A stretch of 64,000 nt of DNA, taken from assembly GCF_030407765.1 (NCBI RefSeq), contig NZ_JASDCU010000011.1, positions 2,128 to 66,127 on the forward strand. The letters run 5' to 3'. This stretch comes from Microbacterium sp. APC 3901 (GTDB lineage: Bacteria; Actinomycetota; Actinomycetes; Actinomycetales; Microbacteriaceae). Of this stretch, positions 9,107 through 17,845 are shown piece after piece. The notes beneath the pieces are model-generated. The model was not told where the DNA came from. It did no database searches and saw only the letters and a program-made list of their open reading frames with translations. The translations under genes were made by a program, and so were the position numbers. The first letter of the stretch is position 1. Each line of letters begins with the position of its first letter.

Positions 9107-10016
9107 GCTCGAGCCGTCAGACACACCGGCTCAGTCCGTCTCACCAGTTCAGTCCATCGCGCCTGCGAAGTCCCTCGCACCTGCCGATGCGGCGCACCTC
9201 GATTCCCCCGTTGCGCAGGAGACTCCCGTCCCGGATGTCGGGTTCCGGGTCTCTCTGTCGAACTTCGACGGCCCGTTCGATCTGCTGCTGAACCTCATCT
9301 CGAAGCACGAGATGGACATCACCGAGGTCTCGCTGAGCGCGGTCACGAACGAGTTCATCGCGTATCTCAAAGAGCTCGACGACGACGCGGAGCTCGATCA
9401 GGCGTCGGAGTTCCTGGTGGTCGCGGCGACGCTGCTCGATATGAAGGTGGCAGGGCTCCTGCCGCAGGGGGAGCTGGTGGATGCCGAGGCCGTCGCGCTC
9501 CTCGAAGCCCGAGACCTTCTCTTCGCGCGCCTCCTGCAGTATCGCGCTTTCAAGGAGGTGTCGGCCTGGTTCGGTCGGTGCCTTCAGCGAGAGGATCGTC
9601 GTCACGTGCGGGCGGTCAGGCTCGACGAGAAGCACCGGCGGAAGACGCCCGAGCTCGTCTGGTCGCTCAGCGTCGACGATTTCGCCGCTCTCGCGCTCCT
9701 CGCGTTCACACCGAAGGAGATCCCGCACGTCGGTCTCGATCACCTCCACGCACCGCTCGTCAGCATCCGTGAGCAGGCAGCGATCGTCGTCACCCTGCTT
9801 CGCGCCGCAGAGTCGGTGAGCTTCCGCGAGCTCGTGGCGGGGGTGAGCGAGCCGGGCATCGTCGTCGCGCGGTTCATCTCCGTGCTGGAGCTCTACCGGC
9901 ACGCCGCCCTCTCGTTCGAACAACTGGAACCACTCGGCGAGCTGACGCTGCGCTGGGCCGCCGACTCCTGGTCGGATGAGACACTCGCATCGCTGGGAGC
10001 CGACTATGACCGATGA
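9090..10016 (+). CDS. scpA: Segregation and condensation protein A
   Basis: 308 aa. The kleisin subunit of the SMC-ScpAB condensin complex. After a ~50-residue Pro/Ser/Ala-rich leader with short repeated PxQS elements comes the conserved FDGPFDLLLNLISKHEMDI. It continues with EFLVVAATLLDMK and a C-terminal winged helix (SFRELVAGVSEPGIVVARFISVLELYRHAAL). GTG 9090 was chosen: it overlaps the parA end by 17 nt and has GGGAG 10 nt upstream. An upstream ATG (9012) would read deep into parA in the wrong frame and is rejected. The end overlaps scpB by 11 nt. Confidence 0.9.
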   Translation: MALSPELEPSDTPAQSVSPVQSIAPAKSLAPADAAHLDSPVAQETPVPDVGFRVSLSNFDGPFDLLLNLISKHEMDITEVSLSAVTNEFIAYLKELDDDAELDQASEFLVVAATLLDMKVAGLLPQGELVDAEAVALLEARDLLFARLLQYRAFKEVSAWFGRCLQREDRRHVRAVRLDEKHRRKTPELVWSLSVDDFAALALLAFTPKEIPHVGLDHLHAPLVSIREQAAIVVTLLRAAESVSFRELVAGVSEPGIVVARFISVLELYRHAALSFEQLEPLGELTLRWAADSWSDETLASLGADYDR

Positions 10017-10620
10017 CGTGACCGACTCTGCGGCCGGTGCCGCAACCGGAAGTGCCGTGCGCGAGTCACCGCTGTCCGAGCGCATCGAGGCGATCCTGCT
10101 GATCATCGACGAGCCGATCGGTCTCGTCGCTCTCGCCGCTGCCGTCGGCTCGCCGGTGGCGGCTGTGCGGCAGACGATCGAGACGCTGGTGGACGACTAC
10201 GACGGCAAAGGCCAGGGCCCGCGTCGTGGCTTCGAACTGCGCGAGGTCGGCGGCGGATGGCGCCTGTACGTCCGCGAGGATCACGACGATGTCGTCGCAG
10301 AGTTCGTCGGAGGGCAGGCACCTGCCCGACTCTCTCAGGCGGCGCTCGAGACGCTCGCCGTGATCGCGTACAAGCAGCCCGTCACACGCAGCCAGGTGGC
10401 GTCGATCCGGGCGGTGAACGTCGATTCTGTCGTGCGCACCCTGCTCGCACGCGGTCTCATCACCGAGCTGTTCGCAGATTCCGAGACCGGCGCGATCAAC
10501 TACGGCACCACCGACGCGCTCCTGCAGCACCTGGGCATCAACACGCTCGATGAGCTGCCACCGATATCTCCTCTGCTCGACGACGGCGCAGACGGTTTTG
10601 ACGAAGGGACCATCCGATGA
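10006..10620 (+). CDS. scpB: Segregation and condensation protein B
   Basis: 204 aa. The winged-helix KITE subunit of SMC-ScpAB. Recognisable core: LSERIEAILLIIDEPI, then ALETLAVIAYKQPVTRSQVASIRAV and a second winged helix ending YGTTDALLQHLGI. ATG 10006 overlaps the scpA end. The stop overlaps the ATG of a 29-codon ORF whose last residues repeat those of ScpB (FDEGTIR versus FNEGTIR), part of an 86-bp insertion or duplication before rluB. Confidence 0.9.
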   Translation: MTDDVTDSAAGAATGSAVRESPLSERIEAILLIIDEPIGLVALAAAVGSPVAAVRQTIETLVDDYDGKGQGPRRGFELREVGGGWRLYVREDHDDVVAEFVGGQAPARLSQAALETLAVIAYKQPVTRSQVASIRAVNVDSVVRTLLARGLITELFADSETGAINYGTTDALLQHLGINTLDELPPISPLLDDGADGFDEGTIR

Positions 10621-10706
10621 CCTCGGTTGAGCCCGCTCGTCCGATGTCGTCCAGTTGCGCGGACACGATGCACAGATTCAGTTTCAACGAAGGGACCATC
10701 CGATGA
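10595..10706 (+). repeat. 26-bp direct repeat flanking an 86-bp insertion between scpB and rluB
   Basis: Bases 10595-10620 and 10681-10706 match at 24 of 26 positions, including a perfect 20-bp core. Each copy ends in the ATGA stop-start overlap. Removing one 86-bp period would directly join the scpB stop to the rluB ATG. Confidence 0.85.
10617..10706 (+). CDS. 29-aa mini-ORF created by the scpB-rluB duplication
   Basis: Starts at the ATG overlapping the scpB stop (ATGA) and ends at a TGA overlapping the rluB ATG (ATGA). It encodes 29 residues (MTSVEPARPMSSS... to FNEGTIR). The C-terminal seven residues mirror the ScpB C-terminus because of the flanking direct repeat. It may have no function beyond carrying ribosomes from scpB to rluB and so preserving coupling. 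Whether it is translated is unknown. Confidence 0.4.
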   Translation: MTSVEPARPMSSSCADTMHRFSFNEGTIR

Positions 10707-11491
10707 GCGGCTTCGAGACACCAGAGGGCATCCGCCTGCAGAAGGTGCTGTCGGCGGCGGGCGTGGCCTCACGACGCGTGATCGAGCAGTACATCGTCGA
10801 GGGACGCATCCGGGTCAACGGAGAGACCGTCACCGAGCTCGGCCGCCGCGTGGACCCGGAGACCGACCTCATCGACGTGGACGGCACGGCTGTTCAGCTC
10901 GATGTGTCGAAGCGATACGTGATGCTCAACAAGCCGACCGGAGTGGTCAGCAGCCTCCGTGACGAGAACGGTCGGCCCGATCTCCGTGTCTTCACCGACG
11001 AATACGAGGAGCGCTTGTACAACGTCGGGCGACTCGACGCCGAGACCAGCGGGCTGCTCGTCTTGACGAACGACGGCGACCTCGCACACGTGCTCGCCCA
11101 CCCGTCGTTCGGTGTCACCAAGGTGTACATCGCGAAGGTCGAGGGCGAGGTGTCCGCGCAGACGATCTCGAAGCTCACCAAGGGCATCGACCTCGATGAC
11201 GGTCCGATCGCGGCAGACAAGGCGCGGCTGCTCGACACCTCTCGCGGGTCGAGTCTCGTCGAGCTGACACTGCACTCGGGGCGCAACCGGATCGTCCGAA
11301 GGATGCTGGCTGCCGTCGGCCACCCGGTGACCGAACTCGTTCGCCGTCAGTTCGGCCCGCTGCACCTGGGAACCCTCCCGGTTGGGAAGACCCGTGAACT
11401 GACTAAAATCGAACTCGGCGCACTCTTGACTCTGTCGCGCCGTGATTCCGGTGTCGCCGAGGCGCCAGGCGAGCAACAGGAGAACGAGTGA
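10703..11491 (+). CDS. rluB: 23S rRNA pseudouridine synthase, RluB/RsuA family
   Basis: 262 aa. An N-terminal S4 domain (RLQKVLSAAGVASRRVIEQYI) precedes the pseudouridine synthase domain with catalytic Asp in NVGRLDAETSGLLVLTND (about residue 113). KVYIAKVEG and GRNRIVRRML are also diagnostic. It isomerises a uridine in 23S rRNA, by family analogy U2605. ATG 10703 gives the canonical family start (GIRLQKVLS) and overlaps the preceding stop. The stop overlaps GTG of tyrA. Syntenic with Rv1711. Confidence 0.9.
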   Translation: MSGFETPEGIRLQKVLSAAGVASRRVIEQYIVEGRIRVNGETVTELGRRVDPETDLIDVDGTAVQLDVSKRYVMLNKPTGVVSSLRDENGRPDLRVFTDEYEERLYNVGRLDAETSGLLVLTNDGDLAHVLAHPSFGVTKVYIAKVEGEVSAQTISKLTKGIDLDDGPIAADKARLLDTSRGSSLVELTLHSGRNRIVRRMLAAVGHPVTELVRRQFGPLHLGTLPVGKTRELTKIELGALLTLSRRDSGVAEAPGEQQENE

Positions 11492-12633
11492 CCGATACGA
11501 CGAGTGCGCCCACGGGGGCTCGGAGTTCTGTCGCGCCGCGAATCGCGGCCAGGCTCACGGGCACCGTTCGGGTGGTCGGCGCCGGGCTGCTCGGTGCGAG
11601 CATCGGCCACGCGCTTCGCTCCAAAGGCGTCGATGTGGTGCTCGCCGACACGTCACCGGCTCAGCTGCGCCTCGCGATCGACTACGGTGCCGGCCGCTCG
11701 GCTGCTGACGATGACTCGCCGGTGCTGATCGTGGTCGCTGTGCCGCCGGACGTCACCGCAGATGTCATCGAGTCGGAGCTTGCTCGTTTTCCGCACGCCG
11801 TCGTCACAGACGTGGCGAGCGTCAAGCTCGAGCCCTTCCACAGCCTGCAGAGACGCGGAGTCGACCTGACCCGCTACATCGGTTCACACCCGCTCGCCGG
11901 ACGGGAGCGCGGCGGGGCGATCTCCGCTCGCGCAGACCTGTTCATCGGACGCCCGTGGGTCGTGTGCCGTGACGCCGACACCAAGGCCGCAGATCTCGCG
12001 CTCGTCGAAGCGCTCGCTCTCGACGTCGGGGCGATGCCTCTCGAGATGACCCCCGAGGAGCACGACCGTTCGGTTGCGCTCACCTCTCACGTTCCTCAGG
12101 TCGTCGCGAGCCTGCTCGCCGGACGGCTCGCCGAGGCCGACGAGGGTGCGCTGCGGCTCTCCGGCCAGGGTGTGCGTGACACGACCCGTATCGCCGCCTC
12201 CGCTCCGGAGCTCTGGGTGCAGATCCTCGGAGCGAACGCCGGGCCGGTGGTCGAGATCCTCGACGCTCTGGCATCCGACCTCCAAGAAGTGTCCGATGCG
12301 CTGCGCGCCCCCGAAGCTCCCGGCGCTCGGCGCGTGGTCGCCGAGACGATCCGACAGGGCAACGACGGCGTCGAGCGGCTCCCGGGGAAGCATGGACAGA
12401 ACCGGCGGTTCGAGTCGCTCATCGTGATGATCGACGACACCGCCGGCCAGCTCGGGCGTCTGTTCGGAGAGCTCGGAGAGCTCGGCGTCAACGTCGAGGA
12501 TCTGCGTCTCGAGCACTCACCGGGCGCACAGTTCGGCCTCGCCGAGATCAGTGTCGAGCCCGCAGCGCTGCACGGCGCGATCACCGGACTCCAGGAACGC
12601 GGCTGGCGGATTGCAGGTACGACCAATGACTGA
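11488..12633 (+). CDS. tyrA: Prephenate dehydrogenase with ACT domain
   Basis: 381 aa. It oxidatively decarboxylates prephenate to 4-hydroxyphenylpyruvate in tyrosine synthesis. A Rossmann NAD-binding loop [12 protein letters not shown] is at residues 29-40. The active-site His is in [12 protein letters not shown], and the helical dimerisation domain follows. A C-terminal ACT domain from about residue 310 ([19 protein letters not shown]) suggests allosteric control by an aromatic amino acid, probably tyrosine (inference). The GTG start overlaps the rluB stop (GTGA); the end overlaps cmk by 8 nt. Confidence 0.92.
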   Translation: MTDTTSAPTGARSSVAPRIAARLTGTVRVVGAGLLGASIGHALRSKGVDVVLADTSPAQLRLAIDYGAGRSAADDDSPVLIVVAVPPDVTADVIESELARFPHAVVTDVASVKLEPFHSLQRRGVDLTRYIGSHPLAGRERGGAISARADLFIGRPWVVCRDADTKAADLALVEALALDVGAMPLEMTPEEHDRSVALTSHVPQVVASLLAGRLAEADEGALRLSGQGVRDTTRIAASAPELWVQILGANAGPVVEILDALASDLQEVSDALRAPEAPGARRVVAETIRQGNDGVERLPGKHGQNRRFESLIVMIDDTAGQLGRLFGELGELGVNVEDLRLEHSPGAQFGLAEISVEPAALHGAITGLQERGWRIAGTTND

Positions 12634-13300
12634 TTTCATCGCCATCGACGGGCCTGCGGGCTCCGGCAAGTCCAGTGTGTCCAAGGCGGTCGCCCGCACT
12701 CTGGGCTTCGGGTACCTCGACACGGGGTCGGCCTATCGCGCTCTCGCCTGGCACGTGCTCGACAGAGGTGCCGACACGGCGGATGCCGCCGCGGTACTCG
12801 ACGCGGTCGCCGACTTCCCTGTGCGACTCGGTCTCGACCCCGATGATCGGACGGTGCGCGTCGGCGACGTGGACGTCACGGACGCGATCCGCGAGCCTTC
12901 GGTCTCGGGCGCCGTCAGCGGCGTGGCTCGTGTTCCCGAGGTCCGCGATCAGGTCAACCGCCTGTTCCGCACCCTCGTCGCCGAAGCGCCCTACCCGGCG
13001 GTCGTCGTCGAGGGGCGCGACATCACCACCGTGGTGGCTCCAGACGCCCCGGTGCGGATCCTTCTCACGGCTGCGCCCGAGGTGCGCGCCGCACGACGTG
13101 CCGGCGAACTCGCCGGCGAGAACGCCGAGACCGTCGCGGCTGCGCTGCACAAGCGCGACGCTTCAGACAGCGCCGTCGTCGACTTCCTGAACGCCGCAGA
13201 AGGCGTCGAGGTCGTCGATTCGACGGAGCTCGATTTCACACAGACCATCGACGCCGTCCTCGCGGTGATCGAACGAACCCGAGGAGTACACCATGGCTGA
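12626..13300 (+). CDS. cmk: Cytidylate kinase
   Basis: 224 aa. Phosphorylates CMP/dCMP with ATP. The P-loop is GPAGSGKSS at residues 9-17, followed by [13 protein letters not shown]. The CMP-binding insert and [22 protein letters not shown] and the lid KRDASDS match the family. ATG 12626 was chosen over an upstream ATG (12551) inside tyrA because the protein normally begins a few residues before the P-loop. It overlaps tyrA and der by 8 nt each, typical of this operon. Confidence 0.94.
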   Translation: MTDFIAIDGPAGSGKSSVSKAVARTLGFGYLDTGSAYRALAWHVLDRGADTADAAAVLDAVADFPVRLGLDPDDRTVRVGDVDVTDAIREPSVSGAVSGVARVPEVRDQVNRLFRTLVAEAPYPAVVVEGRDITTVVAPDAPVRILLTAAPEVRAARRAGELAGENAETVAAALHKRDASDSAVVDFLNAAEGVEVVDSTELDFTQTIDAVLAVIERTRGVHHG

Positions 13301-14813
13301 CGACGAATACGAAGGCGGCCCCGACCAGCTCGCCGAGAAGATGGCGCAGCTCGACGAGCAGCTCGCTGAAGCGCGTGCCGAGACACTGCGCGCGGGCCTC
13401 GCCGACTACGACCTCGATGATGAGGATGCCGCGCTCCTCGCCGGCATCACGATGGGCGAGGACGGCATCCAGTTCTTCCCCGCTCTGCCGGTCGTGGCGA
13501 TCGTCGGTCGCCCGAACGTCGGCAAGTCGGCGCTCGTGAACCGCATCCTCGGACGCCGTGAGGCCGTCGTCGAGGACACCCCCGGTGTTACCCGCGACCG
13601 CGTGACGTACAAGGCCGAGTGGGCCGACCGACGCTTCTCGCTCGTCGACACCGGAGGCTGGGAGCCCGACGCACGCGGCATCGACCGCTCGGTCGCCGCC
13701 CAGGCGGAGGTCGCGATCGACCTCGCCGACGTCGTGCTGTTCGTCGTCGACGCGATGGTCGGAGCGACATCGACCGACGAGCATGTCGTGAAGATGCTGC
13801 GCAAGAGCGGCAAGCCGGTCTTCCTCGTCGCGAACAAGATCGATGACGCTCGCCAGGAGCCCGAAGCGGCAGCCCTCTGGAACCTCGGGCTCGGCGAGCC
13901 TCACCCGGTCTCGGCCATCCACGGTCGTGGTGTCGCCGACCTGCTCGATGAGCTGCTGAAGACGCTCCCCGATGTCTCTGCCGTCGCCAAGGCAGAGATC
14001 GGCGGACCGCGTCGCGTCGCGATCCTCGGACGCCCGAACGTCGGCAAGTCGTCGCTGCTCAACAAGGCGGCCGGCGAAGAGCGCGTGGTCGTCAACGACC
14101 TCGCCGGCACGACCCGCGACCCGGTCGACGAGATCGTCGAGCTCGGCGGCAAGCTGTGGCGCCTGGTCGACACCGCCGGCATCCGTCGCCGGGTGCACAT
14201 GGCACAGGGCGCCGACTTCTACGCTTCGCTGCGTACGTCGGCCGCGCTCGAGAAGGCCGAGGTCGGTGTCGTCGTCCTCGACGTGTCGGAGTCGATCAGC
14301 GAGCAGGATGTCCGCATCATCGACCTGGTGCTCGAGTCCGGTCGTTCGCTGGTGCTCGCGTTCAACAAATGGGATCGTCTGAACGACGACGACCTCGAGA
14401 ACGCCGATCGTCGTCGTTACCTCGAGCGTGAGATCGAGAAGGACCTGGCGCACGTCGCCTGGGCCCCGCGCGTGAACATCTCGGCGAAGACCGGTCGTCA
14501 CCTCGACAAGCTGGTGCCCGCGCTCGAGACAGCTCTCACGAACTGGGACCGTCGCATCCCCACCGGCAAGTTCAACGCGTTCCTCGCCGAGCTGGTCGCG
14601 GAGCACCCCCACCCGCTGCGCGGAGGCAAGCAGCCGCGCATCCTGTTCGGCACGCAGGCGTCGACTCGTCCGCCGACGTTCGTGCTGTTCACGACGGGGT
14701 TCCTCGACCCGGGTTACCGTCGATTCATCCAGCGTCGGCTTCGCGAGCTCTACGAGTTCGAGGGAACGCCGATCGTCATCAACATGCGGGTGCGCGAGAA
14801 GCGTCAGCGCTGA
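13293..14813 (+). CDS. der: Ribosome-associated GTPase Der (EngA)
   Basis: 506 aa. An essential double GTPase for 50S subunit maturation. Two G domains carry G1 motifs [13 protein letters not shown] (about residue 72) and [13 protein letters not shown] (about 246), G3 DTGG and DTAG, and G4 NKID and NKWD. A C-terminal KH-like domain follows ([16 protein letters not shown]). The acidic ~65-residue N-terminal extension is typical of actinobacterial Der. ATG 13293 overlaps the end of cmk. A strong hairpin after the gene closes the operon. Confidence 0.95.
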   Translation: MADDEYEGGPDQLAEKMAQLDEQLAEARAETLRAGLADYDLDDEDAALLAGITMGEDGIQFFPALPVVAIVGRPNVGKSALVNRILGRREAVVEDTPGVTRDRVTYKAEWADRRFSLVDTGGWEPDARGIDRSVAAQAEVAIDLADVVLFVVDAMVGATSTDEHVVKMLRKSGKPVFLVANKIDDARQEPEAAALWNLGLGEPHPVSAIHGRGVADLLDELLKTLPDVSAVAKAEIGGPRRVAILGRPNVGKSSLLNKAAGEERVVVNDLAGTTRDPVDEIVELGGKLWRLVDTAGIRRRVHMAQGADFYASLRTSAALEKAEVGVVVLDVSESISEQDVRIIDLVLESGRSLVLAFNKWDRLNDDDLENADRRRYLEREIEKDLAHVAWAPRVNISAKTGRHLDKLVPALETALTNWDRRIPTGKFNAFLAELVAEHPHPLRGGKQPRILFGTQASTRPPTFVLFTTGFLDPGYRRFIQRRLRELYEFEGTPIVINMRVREKRQR

Positions 14814-14820
14814 TCCGCTG

Positions 14821-14862
14821 CCGGGTCGCACGGGCGGACAGCTGTTCCCGCGTGTGACCCGG
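14821..14862 (+). terminator. Hairpin downstream of der
   Basis: Outer stem CCGGGTC/GACCCGG, then a G-U pair and CACG/CGTG, a 2-nt bulge and a GGG/CCC inner stem. No U-tract, as is usual in high-GC Actinobacteria. It begins 8 nt after the der stop. Confidence 0.6.
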
Positions 14863-14901
14863 ATGCGTGCCGATGCCCTGATGCTGTGACAGGCTGAAGG
14901 G

Positions 14902-15876
14902 GTGACTGTCGTACCTCCTTCCGCTGGTGAGCCCCGCCGCCCCGATGGACCCCGGAACCCGGGTGACGCCTGGGTGGTCGCCCCGTCGGGGGAGAAGTAC
15001 TGGGGGCGTTTCGGAGCAGCGGGCCTGCTCGCATTCGACGCCGAGCGCGGAATCCTGCTGCAGCACCGCGTCTCCTGGAGTCACTTCGGCGGCACGTGGG
15101 GACTGCCCGGCGGTGCGATGCATGAGGGTGAGAGCGCGATCGTGGGCGCTGTGCGTGAGGCGCAGGAGGAGGCGGGGGTGCCCGATGGGTCCGTGCGGCC
15201 TCGGTTCACCAGCGTGCTCGATCTCGACGTGTGGTCGTACACGACCGTCATCGCTGATGTGGTGCGACCGTTCGAACCCGTGATCAGTGACCCTGAGAGC
15301 GTGGCGCTCGAGTGGGTGCCGGTCGATGAGGTCGACTCGCGACCTCTGCACCCCGGTTTCGGCAGTGCATGGCCGGCTCTCCGCGCGCTGCTCGAGGTTC
15401 GTCCGTCGCTCGTCGTCGATGCTGCGAACGTGGTCGGCTCCGTGCCCGACGGATGGTGGAAGGATCGCGCGGCGGCGGCAACCCGACTGTCTACGCGACT
15501 CGACGGTCTCGTCATGCCTGGGGCGGACCTCGGGCTCGACGGAACGCTCTGGTTCCCTGAAATCGCGCTTGTCGTCGAAGGGCAAGCGCGCGGGATCTCC
15601 GCACCGTCGCCGTCATCCGCTGGTGTTGGTGCTGGTGGTGCAGGTACAGATGCGATGGCCCCCGAACTGCTCCCCGCAGGAGGAGTTTCTGTTGTACGGG
15701 CTGAGGCTGCGGGAGACGATGCGATCGTTGCGGAGGTCGAGCGTCGATCGCGGGCGGGACAGTATGTCGTCGCCGTCACGAGCGACCGCGAGCTGCAGGA
15801 CCGCGTCGTCCGGGCGGGCGCAGCACAGGTGCGCTCAGCCGGCTGGCTGCTGGGGGTGCTGCCGCAACAGCTGTGA
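14902..15876 (+). CDS. Nudix hydrolase fused to a NYN/PIN-like domain
   Basis: 324 aa with two domains. Residues about 30-160 are a Nudix hydrolase; its box begins GGAMHEGESAIVGAVREA and continues QEEAGV. From about 170 a second domain begins SLVVDAANVVGSVPDGWWKD and continues with VVEGQARG, then AGDDAIVAEVERRSR and VVAVTSDRELQDRV. This spacing of acidic residues resembles the YacP/NYN branch of PIN-like nucleases. A role in nucleotide or RNA clean-up is plausible but unproven. GTG 14902 follows GAAGGG. The TGA stop lies in the first copy of a 15-bp tandem repeat. Confidence 0.75.
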   Translation: MTVVPPSAGEPRRPDGPRNPGDAWVVAPSGEKYWGRFGAAGLLAFDAERGILLQHRVSWSHFGGTWGLPGGAMHEGESAIVGAVREAQEEAGVPDGSVRPRFTSVLDLDVWSYTTVIADVVRPFEPVISDPESVALEWVPVDEVDSRPLHPGFGSAWPALRALLEVRPSLVVDAANVVGSVPDGWWKDRAAAATRLSTRLDGLVMPGADLGLDGTLWFPEIALVVEGQARGISAPSPSSAGVGAGGAGTDAMAPELLPAGGVSVVRAEAAGDDAIVAEVERRSRAGQYVVAVTSDRELQDRVVRAGAAQVRSAGWLLGVLPQQL

Positions 15877-15914
15877 TGGCTTCAACTGTGATGGCTTCAG
15901 CTGTGATGCTTCAG
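15871..15914 (+). repeat. 15-bp tandem repeat over the end of the Nudix-NYN gene
   Basis: Two perfect-length copies of CTGTGATGGCTTCAR (15871-15885, 15886-15900) and a third lacking one base (15901-15914). More degenerate CGTGA-containing copies follow to about 15950. The first copy contains the stop codon. Confidence 0.85.
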
Positions 15915-15962
15915 CCGTGAAGGCACCGGGCGTGATGACTCCAGCCGAGTGCGTCGCATAGA

Positions 15963-17420
15963 TCAGACGAACATGACCCGTCGACGAGGTGGGTCGACGT
16001 AATCTCTGCCGAGCGGGCTGGTCCAGGTGATGCTCCCATCGGGAGCCTGACGCGCCGTCCACCGATGCCGCTCGTCGATGTCGGGATGTTTGAGCGAATG
16101 ATGCGTCGTGCAGAAGTGACTGAGGTTGTCGATGCGCGTTCGTCCGCCGCGAGCGTGGTCGTGGTTGTGGTCGATCTCGCAGCGGTGCACCGGCATCCGG
16201 CATCCGGGGAACCGGCAGTGTTCGTCTCGCGCTCGAAGGAAGCGTCGCATCTGCTCTGTGGGGGAGTAGGAGTCGGTCTCTGTCACGAGGCCGGTCGCGT
16301 CGAGGAACAGGCGGGACCATCCGCTACAGCGCCCCGCGAGTCCGCGCGCGACATCGGGATCGAGGGGTCCGTGCCCGTCGAGCTCGGCAGGTCGGTCGTC
16401 CTCTCCGGCGAGGGTGCTCGCAGCGACCGTGACCTGAATGCGGGCCGATATGTTCCTGAGTCCTGTGCCGTTCGCTTCGCTCGGATCAGTGGAGAGCAGC
16501 AGATCGGACAGCAGATCGGCGCGGATCTGATCGAACGTGCGAGTATCGCCGGAAAGATGCTCGATGTCGGGACTCGTCGGATCGGTCATCGGGTCGATCA
16601 GGCCGGCAAGCGGATCGGTGACGAATGTACCGTCAGCAGCGATCACTCCGGCGTCGAAGTAGGAGTCGTAGCGGGGGTCTTCGGGGGAGAGATCGGAGAG
16701 CCACAGAGAGTCCTCGGAGGCATCGTCGAGCGGCGCGAGGATCGGCTCCCGCTCCTCGCGGGTGCGGTCGATGTGTCGCGCCATCTGCGTGAGTCGATCG
16801 GAGATCGCCACGGCGACCCACTCGGGCAGGATCGCCGTGAGCGCAGCCAGGCCGTCGCCGACCGACCTGACGGTGATGCAGCGTTCGCTCGCCGCGCGCC
16901 GCTGGGTCTCGACGACGGTCTGGCCCACGAGGCGGGCGGCGACCTTGCGCGCGTGGGGCTTGGTGCGTGACGCGGTGTCTTGCTCGGCGACGACGAGCAC
17001 TGCGGCCTCGTAGAGACCCATCGTCGCTGCTTCCACGCGTCCGTCGCGGATGGCGTCCGCGACGATCTCGCTGGCACGCACGATCTCGCGGACATGGTGG
17101 GCGGTGATCGAGCCGGCCGCAAAGGAGGCGAAGACGGCAGGCAAGGCTCGTGACAGGGTGCGCGCGTCGGTGAAGGCGTATTCGATCGAGCCCTTCGGGA
17201 TATGCCCCGCCGCGGCGTACTCCGCGATCATCGAGCGGTAGATCGCGTCGCGGTGGTGGGGACTCTCGGAGACGTCCGCATCGTGCACGCGGATTCGCTC
17301 GACGAGGAGCGCGTACGACTTCGCTTCAAGGGCCGCGATCTGATGCCTCGTGGCGACCCACTCGTCGAGCAGGCGGCCGCGCTCCTCGAGGTCGAGGTCG
17401 AGATCGGTGCGCTGAGCCAT
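15963..17420 (-). CDS. DUF222 / HNH endonuclease domain protein (13E12 family type)
   Basis: 485 aa. The N-terminal ~300 residues are the helical DUF222 region. The C-terminal HNH domain has CRFPGC, then EIDHNHDHARGGRT (ββα-metal core), then NLSHFCTTHHSLKH with the second Cys/His set. Such proteins are abundant in Actinobacteria, often multicopy, and related to the mycobacterial 13E12 repeat family; biochemical activity is mostly untested. A -10 box (TAAACT) ends 6 nt before the ATG, so the mRNA should be leaderless. A strong LexA-like box overlaps that promoter, suggesting damage induction. It converges with the Nudix-NYN gene. Confidence 0.88.
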   Translation of the reverse strand: MAQRTDLDLDLEERGRLLDEWVATRHQIAALEAKSYALLVERIRVHDADVSESPHHRDAIYRSMIAEYAAAGHIPKGSIEYAFTDARTLSRALPAVFASFAAGSITAHHVREIVRASEIVADAIRDGRVEAATMGLYEAAVLVVAEQDTASRTKPHARKVAARLVGQTVVETQRRAASERCITVRSVGDGLAALTAILPEWVAVAISDRLTQMARHIDRTREEREPILAPLDDASEDSLWLSDLSPEDPRYDSYFDAGVIAADGTFVTDPLAGLIDPMTDPTSPDIEHLSGDTRTFDQIRADLLSDLLLSTDPSEANGTGLRNISARIQVTVAASTLAGEDDRPAELDGHGPLDPDVARGLAGRCSGWSRLFLDATGLVTETDSYSPTEQMRRFLRARDEHCRFPGCRMPVHRCEIDHNHDHARGGRTRIDNLSHFCTTHHSLKHPDIDERHRWTARQAPDGSITWTSPLGRDYVDPPRRRVMFV

Positions 17421-17426
17421 GCCCTC

Positions 17427-17432
17427 AGTTTA
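17427..17432 (-). promoter_or_regulatory. -10 box TAAACT of the DUF222/HNH gene
   Basis: On the minus strand TAAACT ends 6 nt before ATG 17420, giving a leaderless start. Its first two bases overlap the adjacent LexA-like box. Confidence 0.6.
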
Positions 17433-17446
17433 GAAGATATGTTCGA
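17431..17446 (-). promoter_or_regulatory. Putative LexA (SOS) box before the DUF222/HNH gene
   Basis: Plus-strand reading TAGAAGATATGTTCGA. In the gene's orientation it is TCGAAC-ATAT-CTTCTA, matching 10 of 12 half-site bases of the actinobacterial SOS consensus TCGAAC-N4-GTTCGA. It abuts the -10 box, where LexA would block transcription. Confidence 0.6.
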
Positions 17447-17458
17447 CTATGCCCAGTG

Positions 17459-17845
17459 TCAGCCGTGGAATATGCCGTCATCCTCATATCCTCGACCGCG
17501 CAGCTTGTCGATGTCGCGGCGCTCGCGTTTGGTGGGTCGCCCTGCGCCCCGATCACGCAGTCCGAGAGCGGCCTGAGGCTCGCGCTCGGGCGTGCGATCC
17601 TCATAGGCGAGCGCCGCGACCGGCGCGCCGACGCGCTTGACGAGGAGTTGGCGAACGATGAGGATCCGATCGAAACCTGCGATCCGCACACGCAACTCGT
17701 CGCCGATGCGCACGTGCTGAGCGGCCTTGACCTTGTCGCCGTTCACGCGCACATGCCCGGCGCGGCATGCGGTCGTGGCGGCCGAGCGTGTCTTGTAGAC
17801 GCGGATCGCCCAGAGCCAGCTGTCGACCCGTGCGGCATCGGCCAT
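17459..17845 (-). CDS. S4 domain RNA-binding protein, Hsp15-like
   Basis: 128 aa. The S4 fold covers residues 6-65: RVDSWLWAIRVYKTRSAATT, then GHVRVNGDKVKAAQHVRIGD. A basic tail follows (GRPTKRERRDIDKLRGRG). It resembles ribosome-associated heat-shock protein Hsp15, which binds free 50S subunits carrying stalled nascent chains; that role is by family analogy. ATG 17845 overlaps by one base the stop of the upstream membrane-protein gene (TGATG), so the pair is probably one transcript. Confidence 0.82.
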   Translation of the reverse strand: MADAARVDSWLWAIRVYKTRSAATTACRAGHVRVNGDKVKAAQHVRIGDELRVRIAGFDRILIVRQLLVKRVGAPVAALAYEDRTPEREPQAALGLRDRGAGRPTKRERRDIDKLRGRGYEDDGIFHG

